Source: Acerihabitans arboris
Lineage (GTDB): Bacteria; Pseudomonadota; Gammaproteobacteria; Enterobacterales; Enterobacteriaceae
Reading direction: 5' to 3'
Assembly: GCF_010131535.1 (NCBI RefSeq)
Contig: NZ_WUBS01000020.1
Coordinates: 1 to 64,000 of the forward strand
DNA length: 64,000 bases
Positions 10,286 through 24,530 of this stretch are shown here, in pieces (position 1 is the stretch's first letter; each line of letters starts with the position of its first letter). The notes under the pieces are model-generated. The model searched no databases, was not told the origin of the DNA, and saw only the letters and a program-made list of their open reading frames with translations. Made by a program: the position numbers and the translations under genes.

Positions 10286-10801
10286 ATTTGTTTTTTATCA
10301 ATAAAACATTGAATAGAATAATCGCTGTCTTTACCGGGCCGATAAATTCAACGGGGCTATGATTTCAAATTTCGGTTACTTGATTTTTACATTTTATTAT
10401 CATTATAGCATGGTGATAATTTAGTTCTAAGACTAATAGTCACTTAGTAAAATATATGTGTCCAAAAATGTCAGTGATATTACCGGCGGGTTTGCCGGAA
10501 AATAAGCCGCGTAACCTCCGCCAGGCCCGATTGGCGCGATATAAGGTCTGTTTTTAATGGTGTAATATATAACTATTTGATTTATTGTTATTTTTTATAG
10601 TTATTTTTATACCGGGCGGGAAATTTACGCCGGCGCGGCAAAAATAATAGCGTCGTATAACGTGATCAGACGCACAGTTTCGTAAGCAATAATTGCTCAA
10701 GCAGTATAAAGTTATGCATGGTATCATTCCCGCGCTTTGGCGGGAAAAACGGCTAAAACGAGGGAATTTAAATTATTGTTCACCTTTTCGCTACTTATGC
10801 A
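10286..10801. other. Intergenic region upstream of the atp operon
   Basis: AT-rich, with no convincing gene on either strand. It holds two small hairpins, CCGGC/GCCGG at about 10481-10497 and TTCCCGC/GCGGGAA at 10727-10746. Neither is followed by a clear T run, so a terminator role for rsmG is uncertain. Confidence 0.6.
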
Positions 10802-10829
10802 TTGAATTCGTAGTGTCTACCCGTATAAT
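10802..10829 (+). promoter_or_regulatory. Predicted atp operon promoter
   Basis: TTGAAT (10802-10807), a 16-bp spacer and TATAAT (10824-10829) form a good sigma-70 promoter. Transcription would start near 10836, about 85 bp before atpI. This supports the internal atpI start at 10920 over the open-frame start at 10830. Confidence 0.7.
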
Positions 10830-10919
10830 TTGCACGTTTTTCGGTACTTGACTCATCGCGCTAAAGGCAGTTTTATACACCTTCGGCTCGACCGGAACAG
10901 GCATGGGGGAAGTGAATTT

Positions 10920-12433
<1,514 letters not shown>

Positions 12434-12482
12434 TGAAATTAATACAACATCAAACCGTTAACTTTATAAGAGGCATTGTGCT

Positions 12483-12953
12483 GTGAATCTTAACGCAACA
12501 ATCCTCGGCCAGGCCATCGCGTTCATCCTGTTTGTCCTGTTCTGCATGAAATACATATGGCCGCCGCTTATCGCTGCCATCGAGAAGCGTCAGAAAGAAA
12601 TTGCTGATGGCCTCGCTTCTGCGGATATGGCTAAAAAAGAGGTGGACATAGCGCAAGCCACTGCGACCGATCAACTGAAGAAGGCCAGAGCCGAAGCCCA
12701 GGTAATCATCGAGCAAGCCAACAAGCGCAAAGCTCAGATTATGGACGAAGCGAAAGCGGAAGCGGAAGACGAACGTAACAAAATCGTAGCGCAGGCTCAG
12801 GCAGAAATTCAGGCCGAAACCAAACGGGCTCGTGAAGAGCTGCGTAAGCAGGTCGCGCTGCTGGCTTTAGCGGGTGCCGAGAAGATCATCGAACGTTCCG
12901 TAGATGAAGCTGCCAACAGCGACATCATAGATAAACTGGTCGCTGAACTGTAA
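12483..12953 (+). CDS. atpF: F0F1 ATP synthase subunit b
   Basis: A 156-residue peripheral-stalk subunit starting at GTG. One N-terminal membrane helix ([16 protein letters not shown]) is followed by a long charged coiled coil that dimerises and reaches the delta subunit on F1. It ends VDKLVAEL-like (DKLVAEL), as in E. coli, with the same length. atpH begins 14 bp after its stop. Confidence 0.97.
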   Translation: MNLNATILGQAIAFILFVLFCMKYIWPPLIAAIEKRQKEIADGLASADMAKKEVDIAQATATDQLKKARAEAQVIIEQANKRKAQIMDEAKAEAEDERNKIVAQAQAEIQAETKRAREELRKQVALLALAGAEKIIERSVDEAANSDIIDKLVAEL

Positions 12954-12967
12954 GGAGGGAGGGGCTG

Positions 12968-13501
12968 ATGTCTGACTTAGTAACTGTAGCTCGCCCCTAC
13001 GCCAAAGCAGCTTTTGACTTTGCCGTCGAGCACCAAAGCGTTGAACAATGGCAATCCATGCTGTCGTTTTCCGCCGAGGTCAGCCGCAACGATCAGATGG
13101 CTGAACTGTTATCCGGTGCGGTCGCACCAGAAACACTGTCGGAAACGTTTATCGCGGTATGCGGCGATCAACTCGACCAGGCGGGCCAAAATCTTATCAA
13201 GGTCATGGCCGAAAATGGACGATTGGCGGTTTTGCCGGATGTGCTGGAACAGTTTATGGAGATGCGCGCCGCGCACGAATCAACTGTGGAAGTGGAAGTC
13301 ATTTCCGTAAGCCAGCTAAAAGACGAGCAACTGGCGAAAATTACTGCCGCGATGGAACAACGTCTGTCACGCAAAGTTAAGCTGAATTGCAAAATTGATA
13401 AGTCTGTCATCGCCGGCGTGATTATTCGCGCGGGTGATATGGTCATAGACGGCAGCGTACGCGGCCGTCTGGATCGCCTGACAGACGTATTGCAGTCTTA
13501 A
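12968..13501 (+). CDS. atpH: F0F1 ATP synthase subunit delta
   Basis: A 177-residue F1 subunit (OSCP-like) that ties the b dimer to the top of the alpha/beta hexamer. The N-terminal helical bundle begins [13 protein letters not shown], and the C-terminal family signature is [19 protein letters not shown]. The ribosome site AAGGAGGGAGG is very strong. Length equals E. coli. Confidence 0.97.
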   Translation: MSDLVTVARPYAKAAFDFAVEHQSVEQWQSMLSFSAEVSRNDQMAELLSGAVAPETLSETFIAVCGDQLDQAGQNLIKVMAENGRLAVLPDVLEQFMEMRAAHESTVEVEVISVSQLKDEQLAKITAAMEQRLSRKVKLNCKIDKSVIAGVIIRAGDMVIDGSVRGRLDRLTDVLQS

Positions 13502-13513
13502 GGGGACTGGAGC

Positions 13514-15055
<1,542 letters not shown>

Positions 15056-15105
15056 CGCGATGTGGCCTGCTATTGCGGGCCATAACGCCATGAGGAGAAG
15101 CACAG

Positions 15106-15972
15106 ATGGCCAGCGCCAAAGAAATACGTACTAAGATCGCCAGCGTGCAAAACACGCAGAAGATCACCAAAGCGATGGAGATGGTTGCCGCATCAAAAAT
15201 GCGCAAATCGCAGGAGCGTATGGCGGCCAGCCGTCCTTATGCAGAAACTATGCGTAATGTGATTGGTCACCTTGCTTTGGGAAATCTGGAATACAAACAT
15301 CCCTATCTGGAAGAGCGCGACGTTAAGCGCGTCGGGTACCTGGTGGTGTCCACCGACCGTGGTCTGGCTGGCGGCCTGAACATTAACCTGTTCAAAAAAG
15401 TGCTGACGGACATGAAAGGCTGGAGTGAAAAAGGCGTTGAAACGGAACTGGCGCTGATCGGCTCCAAGGCAGTGTCTTTCTTTAATGCCGTCGGCAGCAA
15501 TGTGGTTGCCCAGGTCACCGGCATGGGGGATAACCCCACGCTGTCTGAACTGATTGGGCCGGTTAAAGTCATGCTGCAAGCGTATGACGAAGGCCGCCTG
15601 GACAAGCTCTATATTGTCAGCAATAAATTCGTTAATACCATGTCCCAGGTACCGCAACTGCTTCAGGTCCTGCCCTTGCCGCCCGCGGAAGATGGGGAAG
15701 AGCTGAAGAAGAAAACCTGGGATTACCTGTATGAACCCGATCCCAAGGCGCTGCTGGATACCCTGTTGCGCCGTTATGTGGAATCACAGGTTTATCAGGG
15801 CGTCGTTGAAAACCTGGCCAGCGAACAGGCCGCGCGAATGGTAGCGATGAAAGCCGCAACGGATAACGGTGGCAACCTGATCAAAGAGTTGCAACTTGTT
15901 TACAATAAGGCTCGCCAATTCAGCATCACTCAGGAACTCACCGAGATCGTTTCGGGAGCCGCCGCGGTTTAG
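15106..15972 (+). CDS. atpG: F0F1 ATP synthase subunit gamma
   Basis: The 288-residue rotor shaft. N- and C-terminal helices form the coiled coil inside F1 ([20 protein letters not shown] at the N-terminus, [15 protein letters not shown] at the C-terminus), around a Rossmann-like middle that includes the segment [12 protein letters not shown]. One residue longer than E. coli. A GAGGAG ribosome site precedes the start. Confidence 0.97.
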   Translation: MASAKEIRTKIASVQNTQKITKAMEMVAASKMRKSQERMAASRPYAETMRNVIGHLALGNLEYKHPYLEERDVKRVGYLVVSTDRGLAGGLNINLFKKVLTDMKGWSEKGVETELALIGSKAVSFFNAVGSNVVAQVTGMGDNPTLSELIGPVKVMLQAYDEGRLDKLYIVSNKFVNTMSQVPQLLQVLPLPPAEDGEELKKKTWDYLYEPDPKALLDTLLRRYVESQVYQGVVENLASEQAARMVAMKAATDNGGNLIKELQLVYNKARQFSITQELTEIVSGAAAV

Positions 15973-15978
15973 GTTTAG

Positions 15979-17388
<1,410 letters not shown>

Positions 17389-17408
17389 CGCTGTGAAAGG
17401 AGGGTGAC

Positions 17409-17831
17409 ATGGCTGCAAATACTTACCATCTGGATGTCGTCAGCGCGGAGCAGAAAATGTTTTCCGGGCTGGTGGAAAAAATCCAGGTGACGGGGAGCGA
17501 AGGCGAGCTGGGGATTTATCCCGGTCATGCCCCGCTGCTCACTGCCATTAAGCCCGGTATGGTGCGTATCGTCAAAGAACATAACGAAGAAGAGTTTATC
17601 TACCTGTCCGGGGGTATTCTCGAGGTGCAGCCCACCGTCGTTACCGTGCTGGCCGATACCGCCATTCGTGGCAAAGATCTTGATGAAGCGCGGGCAATGG
17701 AGTCCAAGCGCATGGCGGAAGAGCATATCAATAATTCACACGGTGACGTGGATTATGCTCAGGCCTCGGCCGAACTGTCCAGAGCCATCGCCAAGCTGCG
17801 GGTGATTGAATTGACCCGAAAAGCTATGTAA
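17409..17831 (+). CDS. atpC: F0F1 ATP synthase subunit epsilon
   Basis: A 140-residue rotor subunit that can inhibit ATP hydrolysis. The N-terminal beta sandwich includes [19 protein letters not shown], and the C-terminal two-helix hairpin is extendable. It is the last gene of the operon, with an AAAGGAGGGTGAC ribosome site and a strong terminator just downstream. Confidence 0.97.
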   Translation: MAANTYHLDVVSAEQKMFSGLVEKIQVTGSEGELGIYPGHAPLLTAIKPGMVRIVKEHNEEEFIYLSGGILEVQPTVVTVLADTAIRGKDLDEARAMESKRMAEEHINNSHGDVDYAQASAELSRAIAKLRVIELTRKAM

Positions 17832-17847
17832 TCAAGCTATTATGTTT

Positions 17848-17879
17848 AAAAAGCCAGTCACCATTGACTGGCTTTTTTA
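17848..17879 (+). terminator. Rho-independent terminator of the atp operon
   Basis: A perfect 13-bp inverted repeat AAAAAGCCAGTCA (17848-17860) and TGACTGGCTTTTT (17865-17877) around the loop CCAT, running into further Ts. It lies 17 bp after the atpC stop. The foreign insertion begins at or just after this point. Confidence 0.95.
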
Positions 17880-17927
17880 TTGGTGCCGCCTTATGGCCGG
17901 GTCTTGGCGGCCAGCCCAACGTCCCAA

Positions 17928-18362
17928 ATGAAATGCAACACGGGATACAAATCCAATGCTGGCAAGGAAAAGTTTAAAATTTGCTACGAGAAAAACACGT
18001 TGAAGCAATCAAATGGGTGCGAAGCCTCTGACAAAGGAAAACAGCGGTTGGCAGAAAAGATTTCACCGGCGCAAATTGCCAAAGAGTTAGGCGTGCATCG
18101 GAGCACGATAGTGCGAGAAATCCAACGAAATACGGCACCAGATTTCAACGGACTGTATTGTTATCAGGTTGCGCAAAATACGGCTGCCACCAGACGTTCC
18201 AACGCATCGGCGCATAAGAAGTTTGCCCAGCATAAAGAGGTGGCCGGTTACATTCATGAGCGTCTTGCAGTGCATGCCTCGCCCAACGTCATTACTGCCG
18301 GCGTCGCCCTCGCTTCAATCAAACTGTGGCAGCCTTTTGTCCACAAGGCAGGATCGCATTGA
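17928..18362 (+). pseudogene. IS30-family transposase remnant
   Basis: The frame carries an IS30-type N-terminal helix-turn-helix (ISPAQIAKELGVHRSTIVRE) followed by the family's RRNTA-like linker (REIQRNTAPDFNGLYCYQ). Similarity ends near HASPNVIT (about 18290), where the catalytic DDE domain should begin; the last about 20 codons look unrelated. The N-terminal 25-30 residues are also atypical. It is read as a 5' fragment of an insertion sequence, without recognisable ends, marking where the cassette to its right was inserted. Confidence 0.7.
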
Positions 18363-18381
18363 AATGTGCGATCACGATTCA

Positions 18382-18981
18382 TCAGTCGAACTTGACCAAG
18401 TCCTTAAAGATCAGTTGACCCCAGCTATTTCCTCGCGCCTGCACAAGCAGTCCACCTTCCAAAAGCCCGCCAAGTTTAATCGGCGAGAAACCGAGATTTT
18501 CCGCCAGCGCACCAATCTCCGCTGCTGCGCCGTCATCGTCGCTCGCCAGGAACACGACTCTCCTGCCGCCATGTACGGCCGGATCTTGGTCAAGGACGGC
18601 GGCGGCCAAATGGTTGAAGCCCTTAACCAGCCTTCCACCGGTGAAGGCCTGCGCGACGACCTTGGAAGAAGGCTGTCCTCCCAGTTCCTCAGGGGACACG
18701 CCGTAGGCATTGGTCACATCGATGATGGTCTTTCCCTTCCAGGTCGGCAGCGCCTTCGCGACATCCCGGTGCGACTCGTAACGGACAGCCAAAAAGACGA
18801 TGTCCGCCTTGACGGCTTCCGCCAGTTTTTTGGGAATGATCTCGGGTCCGATCGCGGCCGCAACGGATGCAAAGCTTTCCGGCTCGCGAGTGGTTGCAAC
18901 GGATACTTCGATGCCGCTTCGGGCAAACGCCTTAGCAAGAGCCTGGCCGATCTTGCCGAAGCCGATAATTGCGTAGCTCAT
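18382..18981 (-). CDS. NAD(P)-binding reductase of the F420-dependent NADP oxidoreductase-like family
   Basis: A 199-residue Rossmann protein. The dinucleotide loop GFGKIGQALAKAF lies at residues about 7-19; DIVFLAVRYESH and IIDVTNAYG follow in the order of F420-dependent NADP reductase-like proteins, ending with a helical tail. In bacteria without F420 these are usually annotated as NADPH-dependent reductases of unknown substrate. It lies 76 bp downstream of the SDR gene, same strand, so they probably share a transcript started next to the HxlR operators. The substrate cannot be told from the sequence. Confidence 0.75.
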   Translation of the reverse strand: MSYAIIGFGKIGQALAKAFARSGIEVSVATTREPESFASVAAAIGPEIIPKKLAEAVKADIVFLAVRYESHRDVAKALPTWKGKTIIDVTNAYGVSPEELGGQPSSKVVAQAFTGGRLVKGFNHLAAAVLDQDPAVHGGRRVVFLASDDDGAAAEIGALAENLGFSPIKLGGLLEGGLLVQARGNSWGQLIFKDLVKFD

Positions 18982-19057
18982 ATATTCTCCTTAGGTTTAC
19001 CACGCACGCCCTACGGGCTCCGGATATCGAATGGAGTGACCGGCCGGGCGTAGCGCG

Positions 19058-19792
19058 TCAGATTTGCGCCAGGCCGCCGTCGACGGCGACCTCGCTGGCG
19101 GTCATGAAGCTGCTGTCCTGCGACGCGAGAAAGGCGGCCGCCGCCCCGAGTTCCGCAGGATCGGCCATGCGCTGGAGCGGATTCATCGAGGCGAAGGCCT
19201 TCATGCCCTCCTCGCCCAGCGCTTCCTTCGCGAGTTCGGTCGCCGTAGGCCCGGGCGACAGCACGTTTACCCGGATGCCGGTGCCCTTCAGGTCCTCCGC
19301 CCAGGACCGCGCGAGGTTGCGCACTGCGGCCTTGCTCGCGCTGTAAGCGCTGAATGCCGGGGCGCCCGTGGTGCCGGCGCTCGATCCGGTCAGGATTATC
19401 GAGCCGCCCTCGCCCATCAGCGGCAGCGCCTTCTGAACCGTGAAGATCAAACCCTTCACATTGGTGTCGAAGATTTCGTCAAGGTGCTCGGCGGTGATCT
19501 TGCCGAGCGGAAGCTGACTTCCCGCCCCGGCATTGGCGAAGACGATGTCGAGGGTTCCGCGCTCAGCCTTCACCGCCGCGTAGAGTCGGTCGAGGTCGGC
19601 CAGATCGGAGACCGAGCCCCTCACCGCGCGGGCATTGGGCCCGAGGTCGGCCACAGCGGCGTCGAGCGCTTCCTGCCGGCGGCCGAAGATGAAGACGAAG
19701 GCGCCCTCCTCGATGAAGCGCTTTGCTGCGGCGCGGCCGATGCCGGTAGCGCCACCGGTGATCACCGCGGTCTTTCCATTCAGTCTGGTCAT
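19058..19792 (-). CDS. Short-chain dehydrogenase/reductase (SDR family)
   Basis: A 244-residue classical SDR oxidoreductase. It has the cofactor loop TGGATGIGRA (about residues 11-20), the NAG motif (FANAGAGSQ at about 82), the catalytic Ser in TGSSAGTTG, and the YSASKAA catalytic Tyr/Lys motif at about 147-153. The arginine of the FGRRQE segment after beta-2 suggests NADP(H) preference. The start at 19792 is chosen because GAAGGA lies 8 bp upstream; the open frame reaches 19885 across the operators. Codons are strongly biased to GC in third positions (CTC, GTC, ATC), unlike neighbouring genes, pointing to recent transfer. Confidence 0.85.
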   Translation of the reverse strand: MTRLNGKTAVITGGATGIGRAAAKRFIEEGAFVFIFGRRQEALDAAVADLGPNARAVRGSVSDLADLDRLYAAVKAERGTLDIVFANAGAGSQLPLGKITAEHLDEIFDTNVKGLIFTVQKALPLMGEGGSIILTGSSAGTTGAPAFSAYSASKAAVRNLARSWAEDLKGTGIRVNVLSPGPTATELAKEALGEEGMKAFASMNPLQRMADPAELGAAAAFLASQDSSFMTASEVAVDGGLAQI

Positions 19793-19837
19793 GTCGTGCA
19801 TCCTTCGTTGGAGTTGTATGGAAGCAGGGAACTGCTT

Positions 19838-19851
19838 ACTTGAGGACAAGT
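19838..19851. promoter_or_regulatory. Putative HxlR operator, copy 1
   Basis: An inverted repeat ACTTG-AGGA-CAAGT between the divergent SDR and HxlR genes. HxlR/MarR-type dimers commonly bind such palindromes. The core GAGGACAAGTATGCA recurs 28 bp away in the same orientation. Confidence 0.6.
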
Positions 19852-19865
19852 ATGCAGTTATGCTA

Positions 19866-19879
19866 ACCTGAGGACAAGT
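19866..19879. promoter_or_regulatory. Putative HxlR operator, copy 2
   Basis: ACCTG-AGGA-CAAGT, the second copy of the palindrome with one changed base in the left arm, 28 bp (close to three helical turns) from copy 1. It overlaps the region where the leader of the HxlR gene (start 19906) should begin, so autorepression is likely. Confidence 0.55.
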
Positions 19880-19905
19880 ATGCACCTTTTGGTAACCATG
19901 AAAAA

Positions 19906-20274
19906 ATGACTACGTGTTCTCAAAGCTGCGGTGTGGGCTACTCCTATGGGCTCGCCGCCACGCTCCGCATCATCTCGGGCAAGTGGAAGCCGCTGATCCT
20001 GTACTTCCTGCTCGACGGCCCGAAGCGCTACGGCGAGCTCAAGCGCACGATTCAGGGCGTCAGCGCCAAGGTGCTGATCCAGCAATTGAAGGAGCTTGAG
20101 GCCGATTGCGTGCTGGCGAGGACCGACTACAAAGAGGTACCCCCGCGCGTGGACTACGCGCTGACCCCGCTCGGCCGCAGCCTGGCCGCCGCGATCGTCC
20201 CGCTGTGCACCTGGGGAACCGAGAACATGGCGGAAATGGCGAGCATTTTCGCCGAGCGCGACAGTTTGCCCTAG
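19906..20274 (+). CDS. HxlR-family winged-helix regulator
   Basis: A 122-residue DNA-binding protein with the family core ISGKWKPLILYFLLDGPKRY (residues about 24-43), a recognition helix GVSAKVLIQQLKELE, and the wing with VDYALTPLGRSL. Cysteines at positions 4 and 8 (TTCSQSCGVG) and two later ones recall thiol-based HxlR sensors of quinones and electrophiles such as YodB and HypR; this role is inference. It is divergent from the SDR gene, with twin palindromes between. High third-position GC sets the cassette apart from the surrounding chromosome. Confidence 0.85.
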   Translation: MTTCSQSCGVGYSYGLAATLRIISGKWKPLILYFLLDGPKRYGELKRTIQGVSAKVLIQQLKELEADCVLARTDYKEVPPRVDYALTPLGRSLAAAIVPLCTWGTENMAEMASIFAERDSLP

Positions 20275-20865
20275 CAGTAAGCTGAAGAACCGATGAGTTG
20301 GACGGCCCTCCGCATTCGTGGGGGGCGGCAGGTCGAATTCTTCCGATCAGACCGTCAGGATGCGCGGTTTGGGCGCTTTGGCCCATATTTTGTGGCAGCT
20401 ATCTCTTCGGGCATCCCTAGACGCACCACGCCATGCCAAGTAGCTCCGTTTAAACGGCCCCCGCCAGTTCTAAAAAACCTCACTTTTCTAGTGATAGTCG
20501 CAAGATGGCAGGGATGGTAGGAAATCGGACCGGTTAACGAACTAATCCGCCTTGGAACGGCTTCAAATTCAGGCAGGGCTGGGTTGCATTTCGGCTGGGA
20601 CAGGGCCCAGCCGTTCCAGCTCTTATTTTCCATCTTAAAATAAGTTTGACCCCTCACGGCTGTTCAAGCCGGTATTTGGCCCCGCTGGCCCGGGTAAATC
20701 GCTTCGAAACGTCCACTTTTAACCCACATTGCCCTAAACCGGGTAAAATGATCGCGGCTTGCGACCTTATGCGGTCATAATGTGTTTTTCAGCCCAAAAT
20801 ATGTGGTAATCCCCGCTATGAACGGGTTTACTTTCGTCTATTGAATTAGGTTCATCAGGATGGTT
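20275..20865. other. Insertion junction and glmU upstream region
   Basis: No convincing gene. The left part (to about 20660) is unlike the native chromosome and could belong to the inserted segment; a 100-codon minus-strand frame at 20355-20657 has no recognisable domain. From about 20661 the sequence looks native and leads into glmU. A small palindrome GACC-TTATGC-GGTC lies at about 20763-20776. Confidence 0.5.
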
Positions 20866-22245
20866 ATGTCGAATCGATTGATGAGCGTAGTGATCCTTGC
20901 CGCAGGCAAGGGCACCCGCATGTATTCAGATCTGCCCAAGGTATTGCATCCGCTTGCCGGCAAACCGCTGGTACGGCATGTTATCGATGCCGCCGCCTCC
21001 CTGGGCGCGGCGCGCATCCATCTGGTTTACGGCCACGGCGGCGAGCGCCTGCGGCAAACGTTGGCCGGCCCGGATCCTGAACTGAACTGGGTGTTGCAGC
21101 CGGAACAACGGGGCACCGGCCATGCCATGCAGCAGGCGGCCCCCTTTTTCCAGGATGATGAAGATATCCTGATGCTGTATGGCGACGTGCCGCTGATCGC
21201 GCCCGCCACACTTGAGCGCCTGCTGGCGGCCAAGCCCGACGGCGGCATCGGCCTGCTGACGGTGACCCTGGACGATCCCACCGGTTACGGCCGCATCGTG
21301 CGTGAAAACGGCAAGGTGAGCGGTATCGTTGAGCAAAAAGACGCCGACGAGACGCAGCGGGGCATCCGGGAAATCAATACCGGCATCCTGGTGGCCAACG
21401 GTGGCGACCTGAAGCGGTGGTTAAGCCGGTTGACCACCAATAATACGCAGGGCGAGTATTACATCACCGACATTATCGCCCTGGCATGGGGCGAAGGACG
21501 ACACATCAATACCGTAAATCCTGGCCGGCCCAGTGAAGTGGAGGGGGTAAACAACCGCCTGCAGCTGGCCGGCCTGGAGCGGATCTACCAGCGGCAACAG
21601 GCGGAAAACCTGCTGCTGGCCGGGGTGATGCTGTGCGATCCCGCCCGCTTTGATTTACGCGGCGAACTGACGCATGGTCGCGACGTCACCATTGATACCA
21701 ACGTCATTATCGAGGGCCGGGTATCGTTGGGCAACAATGTGGTTATCGGCGCCGGCTGCGTGTTAAAGGACTGCGCCATCGGCGATAACGTGGTCATCAG
21801 CCCCTATACGGTGATTGACCAGGCGCAATTGCAGGCGGATTGTACCGTCGGTCCGTTTGCCCGCCTGCGGCCCGGCTCCGAGCTGGAAGAGGGCGCCCAC
21901 GTCGGTAATTTTGTCGAGATGAAAAAAGCGCGCCTGGGCCGGGGATCGAAAGCCGGGCACCTGAGCTACCTGGGCGACGCGCAGATTGGCGCCGGGGTGA
22001 ATATCGGCGCCGGCACCATCACCTGCAACTATGATGGCGCCAATAAACACCAGACCGTGATCGGCGATGATGTGTTTGTCGGCTCGGATACTCAACTGGT
22101 GGCGCCGGTTACCGTGGGCAACGGCGCCACCATCGGCGCCGGCACCACCGTGACCCGCAACGTGGCGGAAAAAGAGCTGGCGCTCAGCCGGGTGCGGCAG
22201 GTGAATATCACCGGTTGGGAGCGGCCGGTGAAGAAAAAAAGCTAA
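20866..22245 (+). CDS. glmU: Bifunctional UDP-N-acetylglucosamine pyrophosphorylase / glucosamine-1-phosphate acetyltransferase GlmU
   Basis: A cytosolic enzyme making UDP-GlcNAc for peptidoglycan and LPS in two steps. The N-terminal uridyltransferase has [15 protein letters not shown] (residues about 12-26) and GYGRIVREN; the C-terminal left-handed beta-helix acetyltransferase has the hexapeptide repeats and [17 protein letters not shown] with the catalytic His. I chose the ATG at 20866 because AGGA lies 5 bp upstream; an in-frame ATG at 20860 abuts it. About 459 residues (E. coli 456). In E. coli it is transcribed with glmS. Confidence 0.97.
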   Translation: MSNRLMSVVILAAGKGTRMYSDLPKVLHPLAGKPLVRHVIDAAASLGAARIHLVYGHGGERLRQTLAGPDPELNWVLQPEQRGTGHAMQQAAPFFQDDEDILMLYGDVPLIAPATLERLLAAKPDGGIGLLTVTLDDPTGYGRIVRENGKVSGIVEQKDADETQRGIREINTGILVANGGDLKRWLSRLTTNNTQGEYYITDIIALAWGEGRHINTVNPGRPSEVEGVNNRLQLAGLERIYQRQQAENLLLAGVMLCDPARFDLRGELTHGRDVTIDTNVIIEGRVSLGNNVVIGAGCVLKDCAIGDNVVISPYTVIDQAQLQADCTVGPFARLRPGSELEEGAHVGNFVEMKKARLGRGSKAGHLSYLGDAQIGAGVNIGAGTITCNYDGANKHQTVIGDDVFVGSDTQLVAPVTVGNGATIGAGTTVTRNVAEKELALSRVRQVNITGWERPVKKKS

Positions 22246-22264
22246 CGAGATAGTCTAAGGCGGC

Positions 22265-22320
22265 CAGGACGGGTATCCGTCCTGTTTTGTCAGCCATTTT
22301 CACGAGAGTGGCTGACAAAA
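22265..22320 (+). promoter_or_regulatory. Tandem stem-loops in the glmU-glmS gap
   Basis: CAGGACGG-GTAT-CCGTCCTG (22265-22284) is followed by TTTTG, which is also the start of a second perfect 12-bp stem TTTTGTCAGCCA/TGGCTGACAAAA (22285-22296/22309-22320). The first could be a weak terminator. In E. coli the glmUS message is cut by RNase E in this gap and glmS is activated by the small RNA GlmZ, so these stems may set processing or partial termination. Confidence 0.55.
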
Positions 22321-22430
22321 CATAATAATCCCCAGTTCTACAGGCTCGGGGAACCGGAAAACACCGGTAATCTGTCAGGTCAAAGACATCGAAACGGCTC
22401 ATCAACGCCGTTCATTTAGGAATAACACTG

Positions 22431-24263
<1,833 letters not shown>

Positions 24264-24336
24264 ACCTGTTGCCTGCGGCGGGGCATGCCGCAGGCTGTGC
24301 CGGATGGCATTGTTAACCTGGAATGGCATCACGCTG

Positions 24337-24374
24337 ATTCGGTGAGGGCCGGTAATGTCTCACCGAATTTTTTT
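24337..24374 (+). terminator. Rho-independent terminator after glmS
   Basis: A perfect 10-bp stem ATTCGGTGAG (24337-24346) and CTCACCGAAT (24359-24368), followed by a run of Ts. A second GC-rich hairpin at 24271-24295 (GCCTGCGGC/GCCGCAGGC) lacks a T tract and is not called as the terminator. Confidence 0.93.
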
Positions 24375-24530
24375 GTCTTGATAATGCCAAAAGAAAACTG
24401 ACCTGCCTTTATTGCCTATGCGAAAATCAAATAAGCTTGCTTAATTTCCGCATGGCTATTTGAGATAAATCCCTTGTTGTCGGCCGGAATATACCAATAA
24501 TGATCAGGTAAAACGAAGCCATTTTGGCTT

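Noticed and set aside
20355-20657. 100-codon minus-strand frame in the atpC-glmU insertion
   Set aside because: No recognised domain and no good ribosome site; kept only as part of the intergenic note.
24271-24295. GC-rich hairpin directly after glmS as terminator
   Set aside because: No T run follows; the second hairpin at 24337-24374 is a far better intrinsic terminator.
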